64,000 nt of DNA from Streptomyces sp. DH-12 (GCF_002899455.1 NZ_PPFB01000001.1:3316501-3380500), one strand, 5' to 3'. Shown: positions 46,892 through 59,842, counted from the stretch's first letter. Translations and numbers: made by a program. The notes: generated from the letters alone by a model not told the origin.

Positions 46892-48856
46892 TCAGACCGC
46901 CCTCATCAGCAGGGTCGCGGCGACGAGGACCGCCGCGCCGCCGAACATCGAGACCGCGTAGGACCGCGCGAAGCCGTTCTGCAGCCTGCGCATCCGCCCG
47001 GACAGACCGCCCATGGAGGCGGCCGTGCCGTTGACGACCCCGTCGACCAGGGTGTGGTCGACGTACACCAGCGAGCGGGTGAGGTGCTCGCCGCCGCGGA
47101 CCAGGACCACGTGGTTGAAGTCGTCCTGGAGCAGGTCGCGGCGGGCGGCCCGGGTGAGCAGCGAACCGCGCGGGGCGACGGCCGGCACCGGACGCCGTCC
47201 GTACTGGGCCCAGGCGATCGCCACGCCGATGACCATGACCGCGACCGTGGACAGCGTCACCGTCAGCGCGCTGACCGGCGGGTGCCCGTGGGCGTGCCCG
47301 GTGACCGGCTCCAGCCAGTGGATGAAGCGGTCCCCGATGCTGAAGAACGCACCGCCCGCGACCGATCCGACGGCCAGCACGATCATCGGGACCGTCATGG
47401 TCCTCGGCGACTCGTGCGGGTGCGGCGGCTCGTACTCCCCGCGCGTCTCGGCGGCCGGCTCGACGTCCGGGGCGGCCGGGGACGGCGTGGGCGCGTTGCG
47501 CCAGCGCTCCTCGCCGAAGAACGTCATCAGCATCACGCGCGTCATGTAGTACGCGGTGACGGCCGCGCCCAGCAGGGCGCAGGCGCCGAGGATCCAGCCC
47601 TCGGCGCCGCCCTTGGCGAACGCCGCCTCGATGATCTTGTCCTTGGAGAAGAAGCCGGACAGGCCCGGGAAGCCGATGATCGCCAGGTAGCCGAGCCCGA
47701 AGGTGACGAACGTGACCGGCATGTACTTCCTGAGGCCGCCGTAGCGGCGCATGTCCACCTCGTCGTTCATGCCGTGCATGACCGAACCGGCGCCGAGGAA
47801 GAGGCCGGCCTTGAAGAAGCCGTGCGTCACCAGGTGCATGATCGCGAAGACGTAGCCGATCGGGCCGAGGCCCGCGGCCAGCACCATGTAGCCGATCTGC
47901 GACATGGTCGAGCCGGCCAGCGCCTTCTTGATGTCGTCCTTGGCGCACCCGACGATCGCACCGAACAGCAGCGTGACCGCGCCGACGATGGTCACGACCA
48001 GCTGGGCGTCCGGGGCGCCGTTGAAGACGGCCGCGGAGCGGACGATCAGGTAGACGCCCGCGGTCACCATGGTCGCGGCGTGGATGAGGGCCGACACCGG
48101 GGTCGGGCCCTCCATCGCGTCCCCGAGCCAGGACTGCAGCGGCACCTGGGCGGACTTGCCGCACGCGGCGAGCAGCAGCATCAGGGCGATCGCGGTCAGC
48201 TTGCCCTCGCCCGCCTCACCGGCGAGACCGGCCTCCCCGTGGCCGCCGAGCACCGGCCCGAAGGCGAAGGTGCCGAACCACAGGAACATCAGCATGATCG
48301 CGATGGACAGGCCCATGTCACCGACGCGGTTGACCAGGAAGGCCTTCTTCGCGGCCGTGGCCGCGCTGGGCTTGTGCTGCCAGAAGCCGATCAGCAGGTA
48401 GGAGGCGAGACCGACGCCCTCCCAGCCGACGTACAGCAGCAGGTAGTTGTCGGCGAGGACCAGGATCAGCATCGCCGCGAGGAAGAGGTTCAGGTAGCCG
48501 AAGAAGCGGCGGCGCCGCTCGTCGTGCTCCATGTACCCGATGGAGTAGAGGTGGATCAGCGAGCCGACGCCGGTGATCAGCAGCACGAACGTCATCGAGA
48601 GCTGGTCGAGCCGGAAGGCGACGTCCGCCTGGAAGCCCTCCACCGGGATCCAGCTGAACAGGTGCTGCACGACCGTGCGGTCCTCGGCGCCCCTGCCCAG
48701 CAGGTCGGTGAAGAGCACCAGGCCGAGCGCGAAGGAGACGGCGGCCAGGGCCGTGCCGATCCAGTGGCCGACGGCGTCCAGCCGGCGTCCGCCGCACAGC
48801 AGGACCGCCGCTCCGAGCAGAGGCGCCGCCACCAGCAGCGCAATCAGGTTCTCCAC
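46892..48856 (-). CDS. nuoL: NADH-quinone oxidoreductase subunit L
   Basis: A 654-residue distal antiporter subunit with about 16 helices and the lateral amphipathic helix at the end. Signatures: '[20 protein letters not shown]' (TM5 Glu), '[20 protein letters not shown]' (TM7 Lys) and '[20 protein letters not shown]'. The loop between helices 13 and 15 is His- and Pro-rich. The GTG at 48856 is preceded by GAGGGGCTG; the gap to nuoK is 14 bp. Confidence 0.96.
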   Translation of the reverse strand: MENLIALLVAAPLLGAAVLLCGGRRLDAVGHWIGTALAAVSFALGLVLFTDLLGRGAEDRTVVQHLFSWIPVEGFQADVAFRLDQLSMTFVLLITGVGSLIHLYSIGYMEHDERRRRFFGYLNLFLAAMLILVLADNYLLLYVGWEGVGLASYLLIGFWQHKPSAATAAKKAFLVNRVGDMGLSIAIMLMFLWFGTFAFGPVLGGHGEAGLAGEAGEGKLTAIALMLLLAACGKSAQVPLQSWLGDAMEGPTPVSALIHAATMVTAGVYLIVRSAAVFNGAPDAQLVVTIVGAVTLLFGAIVGCAKDDIKKALAGSTMSQIGYMVLAAGLGPIGYVFAIMHLVTHGFFKAGLFLGAGSVMHGMNDEVDMRRYGGLRKYMPVTFVTFGLGYLAIIGFPGLSGFFSKDKIIEAAFAKGGAEGWILGACALLGAAVTAYYMTRVMLMTFFGEERWRNAPTPSPAAPDVEPAAETRGEYEPPHPHESPRTMTVPMIVLAVGSVAGGAFFSIGDRFIHWLEPVTGHAHGHPPVSALTVTLSTVAVMVIGVAIAWAQYGRRPVPAVAPRGSLLTRAARRDLLQDDFNHVVLVRGGEHLTRSLVYVDHTLVDGVVNGTAASMGGLSGRMRRLQNGFARSYAVSMFGGAAVLVAATLLMRAV

Positions 48857-48870
48857 GATTCAGCAGCCCC

Positions 48871-49170
48871 TCACAGCTTCATCAGGCTGGCGTCGTCGAC
48901 CGAGGCCGAGTGGCGGGAACGGAACAGGGACACGATGATCGCCAGTCCCACCACGACCTCCGCGGCGGCGACGACCATCGTGAAGAACGCGATGATCTGG
49001 CCGTCGAGGTTGCCGTGCATGCGGGAGAAGGCGACGAACGCGAGGTTGCAGGCGTTGAGCATCAGCTCGACGCACATGAACACCACGATCGCGTTGCGCC
49101 GGATCAGCACACCGGTGGCGCCGATGGTGAACAGCAGCGCCGCCAGGTACAGGTAGTTGACGGGATTCAC
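48871..49170 (-). CDS. nuoK: NADH-quinone oxidoreductase subunit K
   Basis: A 99-residue three-helix subunit of standard length. The two buried glutamates are in '[20 protein letters not shown]' and '[19 protein letters not shown]'. The GTG at 49170 overlaps nuoJ by 4 bp. Confidence 0.96.
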   Translation of the reverse strand: MNPVNYLYLAALLFTIGATGVLIRRNAIVVFMCVELMLNACNLAFVAFSRMHGNLDGQIIAFFTMVVAAAEVVVGLAIIVSLFRSRHSASVDDASLMKL

Positions 49171-50009
49171 TTCGACGCCTCCTCGGGCCGCTTGAAGGTC
49201 GGCGGCTCGATCGCGCGGCGCTCCAGGCGCTCCTCCGCGCGCTGCTCCAGCGCCCGCAGGTCGTTGAGCGCCTCCCGCGACACGTCACGGACCTGGCCGC
49301 GTTCCCGCAGCGTCTTGCTGACGGTGAGGTCCGACGGGGTGCCGTCGGGCAGCAGGCCCGCGATGTCCACCGCGTTGTGCCGGGCGTAGACGCCGGGCGC
49401 GGGCAGCGGCGGCAGGTACGTGCCCTCGCGGACGCGCTGCTCGGCCAGTTCGCGCTGGGTCCTGGCCCGCTCGGTGCGCTCCCGGTGGGTGAGCACCATG
49501 GCGCCGACGGCGGCCGTGATGAGCAGCGCGCCGGTGATCTCGAAGGCGAAGACGTACCGGGTGAACATCAGGGAGGCGAGGCCCTGCACATTGCCCCCGG
49601 CGTTGGCCTCGCCGACGCCGCTGAACTCGTTCAGCGAGGCGTTGCCGATGCCGCCGACCAGCAGGATGCCGAAGCCGAGGCCGCACAGCAGGGCCAGCCA
49701 GCGCTGGCCCTTGATGGTCTCCTTCAGGGAGTCCGCGGCCGTGACGCCGACCAGCATCACCACGAACAGGAACAGCATCATGATCGCGCCGGTGTAGACG
49801 ACGATCTGCACGACGCCCAGGAAGTAGGCGCCGTTGGCCAGGTAGAACACCGCAAGGATGATCATGGTCCCGGCGAGGCAGAGCGCGCTGTGCACGGCCC
49901 GCCGCATGAAGACGGTGCACAGGGCGCCGATCACGGCGACGGTGCCGAGGATCCAGAACTGGACGGCCTCGCCGGTCGAGGTCGAGTAGGCGGCGAGCTG
50001 CTCGGTCAT
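49167..50009 (-). CDS. nuoJ: NADH-quinone oxidoreductase subunit J
   Basis: A 280-residue membrane subunit. The five-helix core (residues ~15-175) has '[20 protein letters not shown]', the pi-bulge helix. The last ~100 residues form a charged, Arg/Glu-rich cytoplasmic tail, usual for Streptomyces but absent from E. coli NuoJ (184 aa). The ATG at 50009 overlaps nuoI by 4 bp. Confidence 0.95.
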   Translation of the reverse strand: MTEQLAAYSTSTGEAVQFWILGTVAVIGALCTVFMRRAVHSALCLAGTMIILAVFYLANGAYFLGVVQIVVYTGAIMMLFLFVVMLVGVTAADSLKETIKGQRWLALLCGLGFGILLVGGIGNASLNEFSGVGEANAGGNVQGLASLMFTRYVFAFEITGALLITAAVGAMVLTHRERTERARTQRELAEQRVREGTYLPPLPAPGVYARHNAVDIAGLLPDGTPSDLTVSKTLRERGQVRDVSREALNDLRALEQRAEERLERRAIEPPTFKRPEEASK

Positions 50010-50647
50010 CGCCCGATCACCTTCTCCGAGGCCGGCTCCTCCGGGCCGAAGGTGGACTCGGCCTCCTGGACCACCTCGCCCTTGGAATGGGCGACCTGAC
50101 GCTCCGTGCCGGGCGCCGCCTCGGTCACCAGGCCGCGGTAGTAGTCCTGCTCGTCCGTGCCCGGGTACATGGCGTGCGGGGCCTCGACCATGCCCTCCTC
50201 CAGACCGGCGAGCAGCTGCTCCTTGGTGTAGATGAGGTTCGCCCGGCTGGAGTCGGCCAGCTCGAACTCGTTGGTCATCGTCAGCGCGCGCGTGGGGCAC
50301 GCCTCGATGCACAGGCCGCACAGGATGCAGCGGGCGTAGTTGATCTGGTAGACGCGGCCGTACCGCTCGCCGGGCGAGTAGCGCTCCTCCTCCGTGTTGT
50401 CCGCGCCCTCGACGTAGATCGCGTCGGCGGGGCAGGCCCAGGCGCACAGCTCGCAGCCGACGCACTTCTCGAGACCGTCCGGATGGCGGTTGAGCTGGTG
50501 CCGTCCGTGGAAGCGCGGAGCGGTGGTCTTCTGCTGCTCCGGGTACTGCTCGGTGAGCCGCTTCTTGAACATGGCCTTGAAGGTCACGCCGAAGCCGGCC
50601 ACGGGGTTCAGGAAACCGGGCTTGGTGTCCTTCGGTTCCTCAGCCAT
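50006..50647 (-). CDS. nuoI: NADH-quinone oxidoreductase subunit I (2x[4Fe-4S])
   Basis: A 213-residue ferredoxin-type subunit with both CxxCxxCxxxCP motifs: '[12 protein letters not shown]' and '[12 protein letters not shown]' (clusters N6a/N6b), and a ~70-residue acidic tail. The ATG at 50647 is chosen for the strong AAGGAGG 9 bp upstream; it sits inside the last codons of nuoH (8-bp overlap). It carries electrons from NuoG to NuoB. Confidence 0.96.
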   Translation of the reverse strand: MAEEPKDTKPGFLNPVAGFGVTFKAMFKKRLTEQYPEQQKTTAPRFHGRHQLNRHPDGLEKCVGCELCAWACPADAIYVEGADNTEEERYSPGERYGRVYQINYARCILCGLCIEACPTRALTMTNEFELADSSRANLIYTKEQLLAGLEEGMVEAPHAMYPGTDEQDYYRGLVTEAAPGTERQVAHSKGEVVQEAESTFGPEEPASEKVIGR

Positions 50648-52013
50648 CGGACGCCTCCTTTCCATCCGTAGATCCGCCCTGCGGTTCGTCACTGTGAGTA
50701 TCGGGTCCGCCACTGACAACGAGCTCCCGCTCGTGGCGCGGACGGCGCCGCGGCACCGGGGGCAGCTCCTGTCCGGGCAGCGGCGGCACGGGGAACCCGC
50801 CCGCCATCGGGTCGAACGGAGGCTGGTCCGCGGGCTGTGCGGCGTCCTCGCCCCGGCCGCGGAACATGTCCGCGACGAAGGAGAGCAGCAGCAGGACGAG
50901 GACGCCGGCGGCGATGTAGAGCGCGATGTCGGCGAACGCGTAGTTCTCGTTGCGCAGCGCCCGCACCGTGGCGACCGCCATCAGCCACACCAGGGAGACC
51001 GGGATGAGGACCTTCCAGCCGAGCTTCATCAGCTGGTCGTAGCGGACCCGTGGGAGCGTGCCGCGCAGCCAGACGAAGCAGAACAGCAGGGTGAGCAGCT
51101 TGCCGGTGAACCAGAGCATCGGCCACCAGCCGTGGTTGGCGCCCTCCCAGAAGGTGCTGACCGGCCAGGGGGCCCGCCAGCCGCCCAGGAAGAGGGTCAC
51201 CGCGACCGCCGAGACGGTCACCATGTTGATGTACTCGGCGAGCATGAACATCGCGAACTTGATCGACGAGTACTCGGTGTTGAAGCCGCCGACCAGGTCG
51301 CCCTCGGACTCCGGCATGTCGAACGGGGCGCGGTTGGTCTCGCCGACCATCGTCACGATGTAGATGAGGAACGACACCGGCAGCAGCAGCACGTACCAGC
51401 GGTCGGCCTGCGCCTCGACGATCGTCGACGTGGACATCGACCCCGAGTAGAGGAAGACGGAGGCGAACGCGGCGCCCATGGCGATCTCGTACGAGATCAT
51501 CTGGGCGCAGGAGCGCAGACCGCCGAGCAGCGGGTAGGTGGAGCCGGAGCTCCAGCCCGCCAGGACGATGCCGTAGATGCCGACCGAGGCGACCGCGAGG
51601 ATGTAGAGCATCGCGATCGGCAGGTCGGTGAGCTGCATCGTGGTGCGCTGGCCGAAGATCGAGATCTCGTTGCCGGCCGGTCCGAAGGGGATCACGGCGA
51701 ACGCCATGAACGCGGGGACGGCCGCGACGATCGGCGCGAGGACGTAGACGACCTTGTCCGCGCGCTTGACGACGACGTCCTCCTTCAGCATCAGCTTCAC
51801 GCCGTCGGCGAGCGACTGGAGCATGCCCCAGGGGCCGTGCCGGTTGGGGCCGATGCGCAGCTGCATCCAGGCGACGACCTTGCGCTCCATCACGATGCAG
51901 ATGAGCACGGTCACCATCAGGAAGGCGAAGCAGAACACCGCCTTCAGGACGATCAGCCACCAGGGGTCGCGGCCGAACATCGAGAGGTCTTCAGCGGCGA
52001 GGTACGGGCTCAT
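50640..52013 (-). CDS. nuoH: NADH-quinone oxidoreductase subunit H
   Basis: A 457-residue eight-helix subunit that forms the quinone tunnel with NuoB/NuoD. Motifs: '[20 protein letters not shown]', '[20 protein letters not shown]', '[20 protein letters not shown]' and '[20 protein letters not shown]'. The C-terminal ~70 residues are a Pro-rich hydrophilic extension not found in E. coli (325 aa). The ATG at 52013 overlaps nuoG by 4 bp. Confidence 0.96.
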   Translation of the reverse strand: MSPYLAAEDLSMFGRDPWWLIVLKAVFCFAFLMVTVLICIVMERKVVAWMQLRIGPNRHGPWGMLQSLADGVKLMLKEDVVVKRADKVVYVLAPIVAAVPAFMAFAVIPFGPAGNEISIFGQRTTMQLTDLPIAMLYILAVASVGIYGIVLAGWSSGSTYPLLGGLRSCAQMISYEIAMGAAFASVFLYSGSMSTSTIVEAQADRWYVLLLPVSFLIYIVTMVGETNRAPFDMPESEGDLVGGFNTEYSSIKFAMFMLAEYINMVTVSAVAVTLFLGGWRAPWPVSTFWEGANHGWWPMLWFTGKLLTLLFCFVWLRGTLPRVRYDQLMKLGWKVLIPVSLVWLMAVATVRALRNENYAFADIALYIAAGVLVLLLLSFVADMFRGRGEDAAQPADQPPFDPMAGGFPVPPLPGQELPPVPRRRPRHERELVVSGGPDTHSDEPQGGSTDGKEASDG

Positions 52014-54514
52014 GCCTCCACCTCCTGGGGAGCCTCGCCGGCGAGGGTCGCCGGTCCGATGCGGACGAGGGAGCCGGGGAGCGCCCCGGTGCCGGAGGCC
52101 ACCCCGCCGTCCGTGGAGTTCAGCGGGAGCCAGACCACCCGGTCGGGCATCTCGGTGACGGACAACGGCAGTTCGAGGGTTCCGGCGGTGCCGGTCACCG
52201 CGAGCGTGTCGCCGTCCTTGACGCCGACCTCGGCGGCCGTGGCGGCCGACAGCCGGGCGGGCGCGGCGTGCCGGGTGCCGGCCAGCGCCTCGTCGCCCTG
52301 CTGCAGCAGGCCCAGGTCGAGCAGGAGCCGGTGCCCCGCGAGGACCGCCTCGCCGGCGGCCGGCCGGGGCAGGGCGCCCGCGGTCTCCGCCGGGTCGGCG
52401 GCGCGCGGGCCGTCCCAGGGGCCGAGCCGGTCGATCTCCGAGCGGATCGTGCGCAGGTCCGGCAGGCCCAGGTGCACGTCCATGGCGTCGGCGAGCATCT
52501 GCAGCACGCGCGCGTCGGACGGCGGGAGCCGCCGGGTCATCTGGTCCGGCTTGAGCGCCGCCTCGAACAGCCGCACCCTGCCCTCCCAGTTGAGGAAGGT
52601 GCCGGCCTTCTCGGCGACCGCGGCGACCGGCAGGACCACGTCGGCGAGCTCGGTGACCTCGCCGGGCCGCAGCTCCAGGGAGACCACGAACCCGGCCTCG
52701 GCGAGCGCGGCACGGGCGCGGGCGGGGTCGGGCAGGTCGGCGACCTCCACGCCCGCCACCAGCAGCGCCTGCAGCTCGCCGCGGGCGGCCGCCTCGACGA
52801 TCTGCGCGGTGTCCCGGCCGTAGCGGTGCGGGAGTTCGGCGACGCCCCAGAGGGCGGCCACCTCCTCCCGGGCACGCGGGTCGGTCGCCGGACGGCCGCC
52901 CGGCAGCAGCGACGGCAGCGCGCCCGCCTCGATCGCGCCGCGCTCCCCGGCCCGGCGCGGGATCCACACCAGCCGGGAGCCGGTCGCGGCGGCGAACCGC
53001 ACAGCCGCGGTGAGCCCGCCCCGTACGGCGGCCAGCCGCTCGCCGACGACGACCACCGCGCCCTCGGCGCGCAGCGCCTCGGCGGCCGCGGCGCCGTCGC
53101 CCTCCAGGCCGACGCCGCTCGCCAGCGCGTCCAGCCACTCGGTCTCGGTGCCGGGGGCCGCCGGCAGCAGCGTGCCGCCGGCCTTGGTCAGGCCGCGCGT
53201 GGCGTGCGTGGCCAGGGCGAAGGTGCGCTGCCCGTGGGCGCGCCACGCCTTGCGCAGCCGCAGGAAGACGCCGGGCGCCTCCTCCTCGGACTCGAAGCCG
53301 GCCAGCAGCACCGCCGGGGCCTTCTCCAGCGCCCGGTAGGTGACGCCGGTGCCGTCCAGGTCGACGCCGCGTCCCGCGACGCGCGCGGCGAGGAAGTCGG
53401 CCTCCTCGGTGCTGTGCACGCGCGCCCGGAAGTCGATGTCGTTGGTGGCGAGCGCGACCCGGGCGAACTTGCTGTACGCGTAGGCGTCCTCGACGGTGAG
53501 CCGGCCGCCGGTGAGCACACCGGTGCGACCCCGCGAGGCGAGGAGGCCCTGCGCCGCGATCCGCAGCGCGTCCGGCCAGGACGCCGGTTCGAGGTCGCCC
53601 TCCGCGTTGCGCACCAGCGGGGTGTCGAGCCGGTCCCGCTGCTGCGCGTACCGGAACGCGAAGCGGCCCTTGTCGCAGATCCACTCCTCGTTGACCTCGG
53701 GGTCCTCGGCGGCGAGCCGCCGCATGACCTTGCCGCGCCGGTGGTCGGTGCGGGTGGCGCAGCCGCCGGAGCAGTGCTCGCACACCGACGGCGAGGAGAT
53801 CAGGTCGAACGGGCGGGAGCGGAACCGGTAGGCGGCCGAGGTGAGCGCGCCGACCGGGCAGATCTGGATGGTGTTGCCGGAGAAGTACGACTCGAACGGG
53901 TCGCCCTCGCCGGTGCCGACCTGCTGGAGCGCGCCCCGCTCGATCAGCTCGATCATCGGGTCGCCCGCGATCTGGTTCGAGAACCGGGTGCAGCGGGCGC
54001 ACAGCACGCACCGCTCGCGGTCCAGCAGCACCTGCGGGGAGATCGCGACGGGCTTCTCGTAGGTGCGCTTCTTGCCCTCGAAGCGGGACTCGGCGTTGCC
54101 GTGCGACATCGCCTGGTTCTGCAGCGGGCACTCGCCGCCCTTGTCGCAGACCGGGCAGTCCAGCGGGTGGTTGATGAGCAGCAGCTCCATCACGCCCTTC
54201 TGGGCCTTCTCCGCGACCGGCGAGGAGAGCTGCGTCTTCACCACCATCCCGTCGGTGCAGGTGATGGTGCAGGACGCCATGGGCTTGCGCTGGCCCTCGA
54301 CCTCCACGATGCACTGGCGGCAGGCGCCGGCCGGCGCGAGCAGCGGGTGGTCGCAGAACCGGGGGATCTCGATGCCGAGCTGCTCGGCGGCCCGGATGAC
54401 CAGGGTGCCCTTGGGCACGCTGATCTCGGCGCCGTCGATCGTCAGCGTCACGAGGTCCTCGGGCGGGACCGCCGCCTCTCCCCCTCCGGCGGGAGCGTTG
54501 GTGGTCACAGTCAT
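52010..54514 (-). CDS. nuoG: NADH-quinone oxidoreductase subunit G
   Basis: An 834-residue multi-cluster subunit. N-terminal [2Fe-2S] ligands in '[16 protein letters not shown]' (N1b), '[17 protein letters not shown]' (N5), '[11 protein letters not shown]' with 'QICPVGAL' (N4), and a molybdopterin-type domain that keeps the N7 ligands ('[11 protein letters not shown]' and 'WICDKGRF'). The C-terminal half is a formate-dehydrogenase-like domain that no longer binds molybdenum in complex I. The ATG at 54514 overlaps nuoF by 4 bp. Confidence 0.96.
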   Translation of the reverse strand: MTVTTNAPAGGGEAAVPPEDLVTLTIDGAEISVPKGTLVIRAAEQLGIEIPRFCDHPLLAPAGACRQCIVEVEGQRKPMASCTITCTDGMVVKTQLSSPVAEKAQKGVMELLLINHPLDCPVCDKGGECPLQNQAMSHGNAESRFEGKKRTYEKPVAISPQVLLDRERCVLCARCTRFSNQIAGDPMIELIERGALQQVGTGEGDPFESYFSGNTIQICPVGALTSAAYRFRSRPFDLISSPSVCEHCSGGCATRTDHRRGKVMRRLAAEDPEVNEEWICDKGRFAFRYAQQRDRLDTPLVRNAEGDLEPASWPDALRIAAQGLLASRGRTGVLTGGRLTVEDAYAYSKFARVALATNDIDFRARVHSTEEADFLAARVAGRGVDLDGTGVTYRALEKAPAVLLAGFESEEEAPGVFLRLRKAWRAHGQRTFALATHATRGLTKAGGTLLPAAPGTETEWLDALASGVGLEGDGAAAAEALRAEGAVVVVGERLAAVRGGLTAAVRFAAATGSRLVWIPRRAGERGAIEAGALPSLLPGGRPATDPRAREEVAALWGVAELPHRYGRDTAQIVEAAARGELQALLVAGVEVADLPDPARARAALAEAGFVVSLELRPGEVTELADVVLPVAAVAEKAGTFLNWEGRVRLFEAALKPDQMTRRLPPSDARVLQMLADAMDVHLGLPDLRTIRSEIDRLGPWDGPRAADPAETAGALPRPAAGEAVLAGHRLLLDLGLLQQGDEALAGTRHAAPARLSAATAAEVGVKDGDTLAVTGTAGTLELPLSVTEMPDRVVWLPLNSTDGGVASGTGALPGSLVRIGPATLAGEAPQEVEA

Positions 54515-55860
54515 GCGTGCACCTCCGTACGGTCGGCCCAGGCCGTCGACGCGGCCGGGTCGAAGGGGCAGCGACGGTCCGTGATGTGCTGCTCGTACTC
54601 CTCGCGGAAGTACTTGAGCGACGAGAAGATCGGCGAGGCGGCGCCGTCGCCGAGGGCACAGAAGGACTTGCCGTTGATGTTGTCCGCGATGTCGTTCAGC
54701 TTGTCGAGGTCGGACATCCGGCCCTTGCCGGCCTCGATGTCGCGCAGCAGCTGGACGAGCCAGTACGTGCCCTCGCGGCAGGGGGTGCACTTGCCGCAGG
54801 ACTCGTGGGCGTAGAACTCGGTCCAGCGGGTGACGGCGCGGACCACGCAGGTGGTCTCGTCGAAGCACTGCAGCGCCTTGGTGCCGAGCATCGAGCCCGC
54901 GGCGCCGACCCCTTCGTAGTCGAGGGGGACGTCGAGGTGCTCGTCGGTGAACATCGGCGTGGAGGAGCCGCCCGGCGTCCAGAACTTCAGCCGGTGGCCC
55001 GGCCGCATCCCGCCGCTCATGTCGAGCAGCTGGCGCAGGGTGATGCCGAGGGGCGCCTCGTACTGGCCGGGGCTCGCGACGTGGCCGCTGAGGGAGTAGA
55101 GCGTGAAGCCCGGGGACTTCTCGCTGCCCATCGAGCGGAACCACTCCTTGCCCCGGTTCATGATGGCGGGAACCGAGGCGATGGACTCGACGTTGTTCAC
55201 CACGGTGGGGCAGGCGTAGAGGCCCGCGACGGCGGGGAAGGGAGGACGCAGCCTGGGCTGGCCGCGGCGGCCCTCGAGGGAGTCGAGCAGCGCGGTCTCC
55301 TCACCGCAGATGTACGCGCCCGCGCCCGCGTGCACGGTGAGTTCGAGGTCGAGTCCGCTGCCCAGGATGTCCTTGCCGAGGAAACCGGCCGCGTACGCCT
55401 CGCGCACGGCCGCGTGCAGCCTGCGCAGCACGGGGACGACCTCGCCGCGCAGGTAGATGAAGGCGTGCGACGACCTGATGGCGTAGCAGGCGATGACGAT
55501 GCCCTCGATCAGGCTGTGCGGGTTGGCGAAGAGCAGCGGGATGTCCTTGCAGGTCCCGGGCTCCGACTCGTCGGCGTTGACGACGAGGTAGTGCGGCTTG
55601 CCGTCGCCCTGCGGGATGAACTGCCACTTCATGCCCGTCGGGAAGCCGGCGCCGCCGCGTCCGCGCAGTCCGGAGTCCTTGACGTACGCGATGACGTCGT
55701 CCGGCGACATGGCGAGCGCCTTGCGCAGGCCCTCGTAGCCGTCGTGCCTGCGGTAGACGTCGAGCGTCCAGGACTTCTCCTCGTCCCAGAAGGCCGACAG
55801 CACCGGCGCGAGCAGCTTCTCCGGGCTCGTGTCCTTCAGTTCGGGTGCCAAGGTCATCAC
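54511..55860 (-). CDS. nuoF: NADH-quinone oxidoreductase subunit F (NADH/FMN, [4Fe-4S])
   Basis: A 449-residue NADH-oxidising subunit. Glycine-rich NADH/FMN motifs '[15 protein letters not shown]' and '[20 protein letters not shown]', and the N3 cluster ligands '[12 protein letters not shown]' plus 'SFCALGDGA'. The GTG at 55860 overlaps nuoE by 4 bp; an ATG follows as the next codon. It has no counterpart in the second nuo operon. Confidence 0.96.
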   Translation of the reverse strand: MMTLAPELKDTSPEKLLAPVLSAFWDEEKSWTLDVYRRHDGYEGLRKALAMSPDDVIAYVKDSGLRGRGGAGFPTGMKWQFIPQGDGKPHYLVVNADESEPGTCKDIPLLFANPHSLIEGIVIACYAIRSSHAFIYLRGEVVPVLRRLHAAVREAYAAGFLGKDILGSGLDLELTVHAGAGAYICGEETALLDSLEGRRGQPRLRPPFPAVAGLYACPTVVNNVESIASVPAIMNRGKEWFRSMGSEKSPGFTLYSLSGHVASPGQYEAPLGITLRQLLDMSGGMRPGHRLKFWTPGGSSTPMFTDEHLDVPLDYEGVGAAGSMLGTKALQCFDETTCVVRAVTRWTEFYAHESCGKCTPCREGTYWLVQLLRDIEAGKGRMSDLDKLNDIADNINGKSFCALGDGAASPIFSSLKYFREEYEQHITDRRCPFDPAASTAWADRTEVHA

Positions 55861-56819
55861 TCCCCCTCCTCGGCGGCGGGACCCGACGGTCCGGAGGGGC
55901 GAGGCGCGGCCTCTCCGTCACGGGCGGTGGTGGGCGACGGATCGGAGGGGCGAGGCGCGGCCTCTCCTCCACGGGCGGGGGTGGGCGACGGGTGGGCCGG
56001 GTCGGAGGCCGACGTCTTCTGCGGCGCGTCGTGCGAGCTGAGGTGCTCGGCCGGTGACGGCTCGTGCGGCGGGGTGTCGCGCGGCGCCTCGCCGCGGGGG
56101 TGCACCACGCGCGCGGGGGCGGTCTCGCCCTTGGCCAGCTTCAGACCGGTCAGGGAGGCGGGGCCCGCGCTGCCGGTGGCCTCGACGGCGCCCTCCCGCT
56201 CGTCGGGGAAGCCTGCCAGGATGCGGGCGGTCTCCTTGAAGGTGCACAGCGGCGCGCCGCGGGTGGGCGCGACCGGGCGGCCGGCGCGCAGGTCGTCGAC
56301 CATGCGCTTGGCGCTCTCGGGGGTCTGGTTGTCGAAGAACTCCCAGTTGACCATCACCACGGGCGCGTAGTCGCAGGCCGCGTTGCACTCGATGTGCTCC
56401 AGGGTGACCTTGCCGTCGGCGGTGGTCTCGCCGTTGCCGACGCCCAGGTGCTCCTGGAGCTCCTCGAAGATGGCGTCGCCGCCCATGACCGCGCACAGGG
56501 TGTTGGTGCACACCCCGACCTGGTAGTCGCCGCTCGGGCGGCGCCGGTACATGGTGTAGAAGGTGGCGACCGCGGTCACCTCGGCCGTGGTCAGGTTCAG
56601 CATCTCCGCGCAGAACCGCATGCCGGTGCGCGTGACGTGGCCCTCCTCCGACTGCACCAGGTGCAGCATCGGCAGGAGGGCGGACCGGGAGTCCGGGTAA
56701 CGGGCGATGATCGCCCGCGCGTCGGTCTCCAGCCGGGCCCGGACGTCGTCCGGGTAGGCCGGCGCGGGCAGTTCCGGCATGCCCAGGCTGACGCCCCGCT
56801 CGGAAGAAGAGGTGGTCAC
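55857..56819 (-). CDS. nuoE: NADH-quinone oxidoreductase subunit E ([2Fe-2S])
   Basis: A 320-residue protein. The thioredoxin-like core (residues ~20-175) binds cluster N1a through '[12 protein letters not shown]' and '[12 protein letters not shown]'. The remaining ~120 residues are a Pro/Ser/Ala-rich tail with a tandem 17-residue repeat (EAAPRPS...). E. coli NuoE is 166 aa. The GTG at 56819 overlaps nuoD by 4 bp. Confidence 0.95.
   Translation of the reverse strand: MTTSSSERGVSLGMPELPAPAYPDDVRARLETDARAIIARYPDSRSALLPMLHLVQSEEGHVTRTGMRFCAEMLNLTTAEVTAVATFYTMYRRRPSGDYQVGVCTNTLCAVMGGDAIFEELQEHLGVGNGETTADGKVTLEHIECNAACDYAPVVMVNWEFFDNQTPESAKRMVDDLRAGRPVAPTRGAPLCTFKETARILAGFPDEREGAVEATGSAGPASLTGLKLAKGETAPARVVHPRGEAPRDTPPHEPSPAEHLSSHDAPQKTSASDPAHPSPTPARGGEAAPRPSDPSPTTARDGEAAPRPSGPSGPAAEEGE
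55893..55994 (-). repeat. 51-bp tandem duplication in the nuoE 3' end
   Basis: GGAGGGGCGAGGCGCGGCC recurs with a 51-bp period (55893 and 55944), encoding two 17-residue units of the NuoE tail ([18 protein letters not shown]). In-frame and slightly diverged. Confidence 0.85.
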
Positions 56820-58138
56820 CGGTCGACGCCTCCCATCACGGGGTCGATGGACGCGACGGAGACGATGACGTCGGCGACCTGGCCGCCCTCGCACATCGCC
56901 GCCACGGCCTGCAGGTTGGTGAAGGACGGGTCGCGGAAGTGGACCCGGTAGGGGCGGGTGCCGCCGTCGGAGACGACGTGCACCCCGAGTTCGCCCTTGG
57001 GTGACTCGACGGCCGTGTACGCCTGCCCGGGCGGGACGCGGAAGCCCTCGGTGACCAGCTTGAAGTGGTGGATCAGGGCCTCCATGGAGGTGCCCATGAT
57101 CTGCTTGATGTGGTCGAGGGAGTTACCCAGTCCGTCGGGCCCCAGGGCGAGCTGGGCGGGCCAGGCGATCTTCTTGTCGGCGACCATGACCGGTCCCGGC
57201 TCCAGCCGGTCCAGGCACTGCTCGACGATGCGCAGCGACTGGCGCATCTCCTCCAGCCGGATCAGGAAGCGGCCGTAGGAGTCGCAGGTGTCGGCGGTGG
57301 GGACGTCGAAGTCGTACGTCTCGTAGCCGCAGTACGGCTGCGCCTTGCGCAGGTCGTGCGGCAGGCCGGTGGAGCGCAGGACGGGGCCGGTGACGCCGAG
57401 GGCCATGCAGCCGGCCAGGTCCAGGTAACCGACGTCCTGCAGACGGGCCTTGAAGATGGGGTTCCCGGTGGCGAGCTTGTCGTACTCCGGGAGGTTCTTC
57501 CGCATCTTCTTGACGAGCTCGCGGATCCGGTCGACCGCGCCGGGCGGCAGGTCCTGGGCGAGTCCGCCGGGGCGGACGAACGCGTGGTTCATCCGCAGGC
57601 CGGTGATCAGCTCGAAGACGTCGAGGATCAGCTCACGGTCCCGGAATCCGTAGATCATGATGGTGGTGGAGCCGAGCTCCATGCCGCCGGTGGCGAGGCA
57701 CACCAGGTGGGAGGAGAGCCGGTTCAGCTCCATCAGGAGCACCCGGATGACCGAGGCGCGGTCGGGCACCTGGTCCTCGATGCCGAGCAGTTTCTCGACC
57801 GCGAGGCAGTACGCCGTCTCGTTGAAGAACGGCGTCAGGTAGTCCATGCGCGTCACGAACGTGGTGCCCTGGGTCCACGTGCGGTACTCGAGGTTCTTCT
57901 CGATGCCGGTGTGGAGGTAGCCGATGCCGCAGCGGGCCTCGGTGACCGTCTCGCCGTCGATCTCCAGGATCAGCCGGAGCACTCCGTGGGTGGACGGGTG
58001 CTGCGGGCCCATGTTGACGACGATCCGTTCGTCGTCGGTCCGGGCCGCGGCCTCGACGACCTCGTCCCAGTCGCCGCCGGTGACGGTGTAGACGGTGCCC
58101 TCGGTGGTTTCACGGGGGGTTGCGTGCGACGTGCTCAC
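56816..58138 (-). CDS. nuoD: NADH-quinone oxidoreductase subunit D
   Basis: A 440-residue 49-kDa subunit, related to the [NiFe]-hydrogenase large subunit, which forms the quinone-reducing site. Motifs: '[20 protein letters not shown]' (the quinone-binding His is in HPSTH), '[16 protein letters not shown]', 'LFSN-type [16 protein letters not shown]' and the C-terminal 'DPVMGGVDR'. The GTG at 58138 overlaps nuoC by 4 bp. It is the single NuoD in the window. Confidence 0.96.
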   Translation of the reverse strand: MSTSHATPRETTEGTVYTVTGGDWDEVVEAAARTDDERIVVNMGPQHPSTHGVLRLILEIDGETVTEARCGIGYLHTGIEKNLEYRTWTQGTTFVTRMDYLTPFFNETAYCLAVEKLLGIEDQVPDRASVIRVLLMELNRLSSHLVCLATGGMELGSTTIMIYGFRDRELILDVFELITGLRMNHAFVRPGGLAQDLPPGAVDRIRELVKKMRKNLPEYDKLATGNPIFKARLQDVGYLDLAGCMALGVTGPVLRSTGLPHDLRKAQPYCGYETYDFDVPTADTCDSYGRFLIRLEEMRQSLRIVEQCLDRLEPGPVMVADKKIAWPAQLALGPDGLGNSLDHIKQIMGTSMEALIHHFKLVTEGFRVPPGQAYTAVESPKGELGVHVVSDGGTRPYRVHFRDPSFTNLQAVAAMCEGGQVADVIVSVASIDPVMGGVDR

Positions 58139-58880
58139 GAGTACGACCTCCGCTGGTCCGGAGCCGGGATCTGGGCGCCCTTGTACTCGACGGGGATGCC
58201 GCCGAGGAGATAGTCCTTGCGCTGCGGATGGCCCTGCCAGTCGTCCGGCATCATGATCCGCGTCAGGGCCGGGTGACCGTCGAAGACGATGCCGAAGAAG
58301 TCGTACGTCTCGCGCTCGTGCCAGTCGTTCGTGGGGTAGACCGAGAACAGCGACGGGATGTGCGGGTCGCTGTCCGGCGCGCTGACCTCCAGGCGGATCA
58401 CCCGGTTGTGGGTGATCGAGCGCAGGTGGTAGACGGCGTGCAGCTCGCGCCCCTTGTCGTGGGGGTAGTGCACGCCGCTGACGCCGGTGCACAGTTCGAA
58501 CCGCAGCGCCGGGTCGTCGCGCAGGGTCTTCGCCACCCGCACCAGGTGCTCGCGCTCGATGTGGAAGGTGATCTCGCCGCGGTCGACGACCGTCCTCTCG
58601 ATGGCGTTCTCCGGAAGCAGGTCCTGCTCCTCCAGGGCCCCCTCCAGTTCGTCGGCGACCTCGTCGAACCAGCCGCCGTAGGGGCGGGTCGCCGGTCCCG
58701 GGAGCCGGACCGAGCGGACCAGGCCGCCGTAACCGGAGGTGTCGCCGCCGTTGTTCGCGCCGAACATGCCGCGCTGGACGCGGATCTCCTCGCCGCCCTG
58801 TCCCCGCTGGCCGGGGAGGTTCTCGGCGGAGAGCTCCTTCTCGGGGTTCACGCCACCGCCCGCGGTGTCGTTCGCGTCGC

Positions 58881-58884
<4 letters not shown>
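58135..58884 (-). CDS. nuoC: NADH-quinone oxidoreductase subunit C
   Basis: A 249-residue 30-kDa subunit. The family signature is '[20 protein letters not shown]' followed by '[16 protein letters not shown]'. The N-terminal ~60 residues are a Gly-rich extension usual in actinobacteria. Unlike NuoC2 it has no repeat tail. The ATG at 58884 overlaps nuoB by 4 bp. Confidence 0.96.
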
Positions 58885-59435
<551 letters not shown>

Positions 59436-59448
59436 GACTTATGGCCCC

Positions 59449-59808
59449 TCAGTCCCATTCCAGGCCGCCGCGCCGCCATACGTACGCGTACGCGACGAAG
59501 ACGGTGAGCACGAAGAGCAGCATCTCCACGAGCCCGAAAAGCCCCAGGGCGTCGAAGGTGACGGCCCAGGGGTAGAGGAAGACGATCTCGATATCGAAGA
59601 TGATGAAGAGCATCGCCGTCAGGTAGTACTTGATGGGGAAGCGCCCGCCGCCGGCCGGCGTGGGGGTCGGCTCGATGCCGCACTCGTAGGCCTCGAGCTT
59701 CGCCCGGTTGTACCGCTTCGGACCGATCAGCGTGGCCATGACCACGGAGAAGATCGCAAAGCCTGCCCCGAGGGCTCCCAGTACGAGGATGGGCGCATAC
59801 GCGTTCAC
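59449..59808 (-). CDS. nuoA: NADH-quinone oxidoreductase subunit A
   Basis: A 119-residue three-helix subunit: 'KLEAYECGIEPTPTPAG' (conserved Cys loop) and 'IIFDIEIVFLYPWAVTFDAL'. The GTG at 59808 is preceded by GAGGAGCG. First gene of the operon. A long leader holds a palindromic repeat (59843-59885) and a Rex/Crp-like operator (59955-59972). Confidence 0.96.
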   Translation of the reverse strand: MNAYAPILVLGALGAGFAIFSVVMATLIGPKRYNRAKLEAYECGIEPTPTPAGGGRFPIKYYLTAMLFIIFDIEIVFLYPWAVTFDALGLFGLVEMLLFVLTVFVAYAYVWRRGGLEWD

Positions 59809-59842
59809 CGCTCCTCGCTCCTCTCAGTCGGCATTGACTGCA

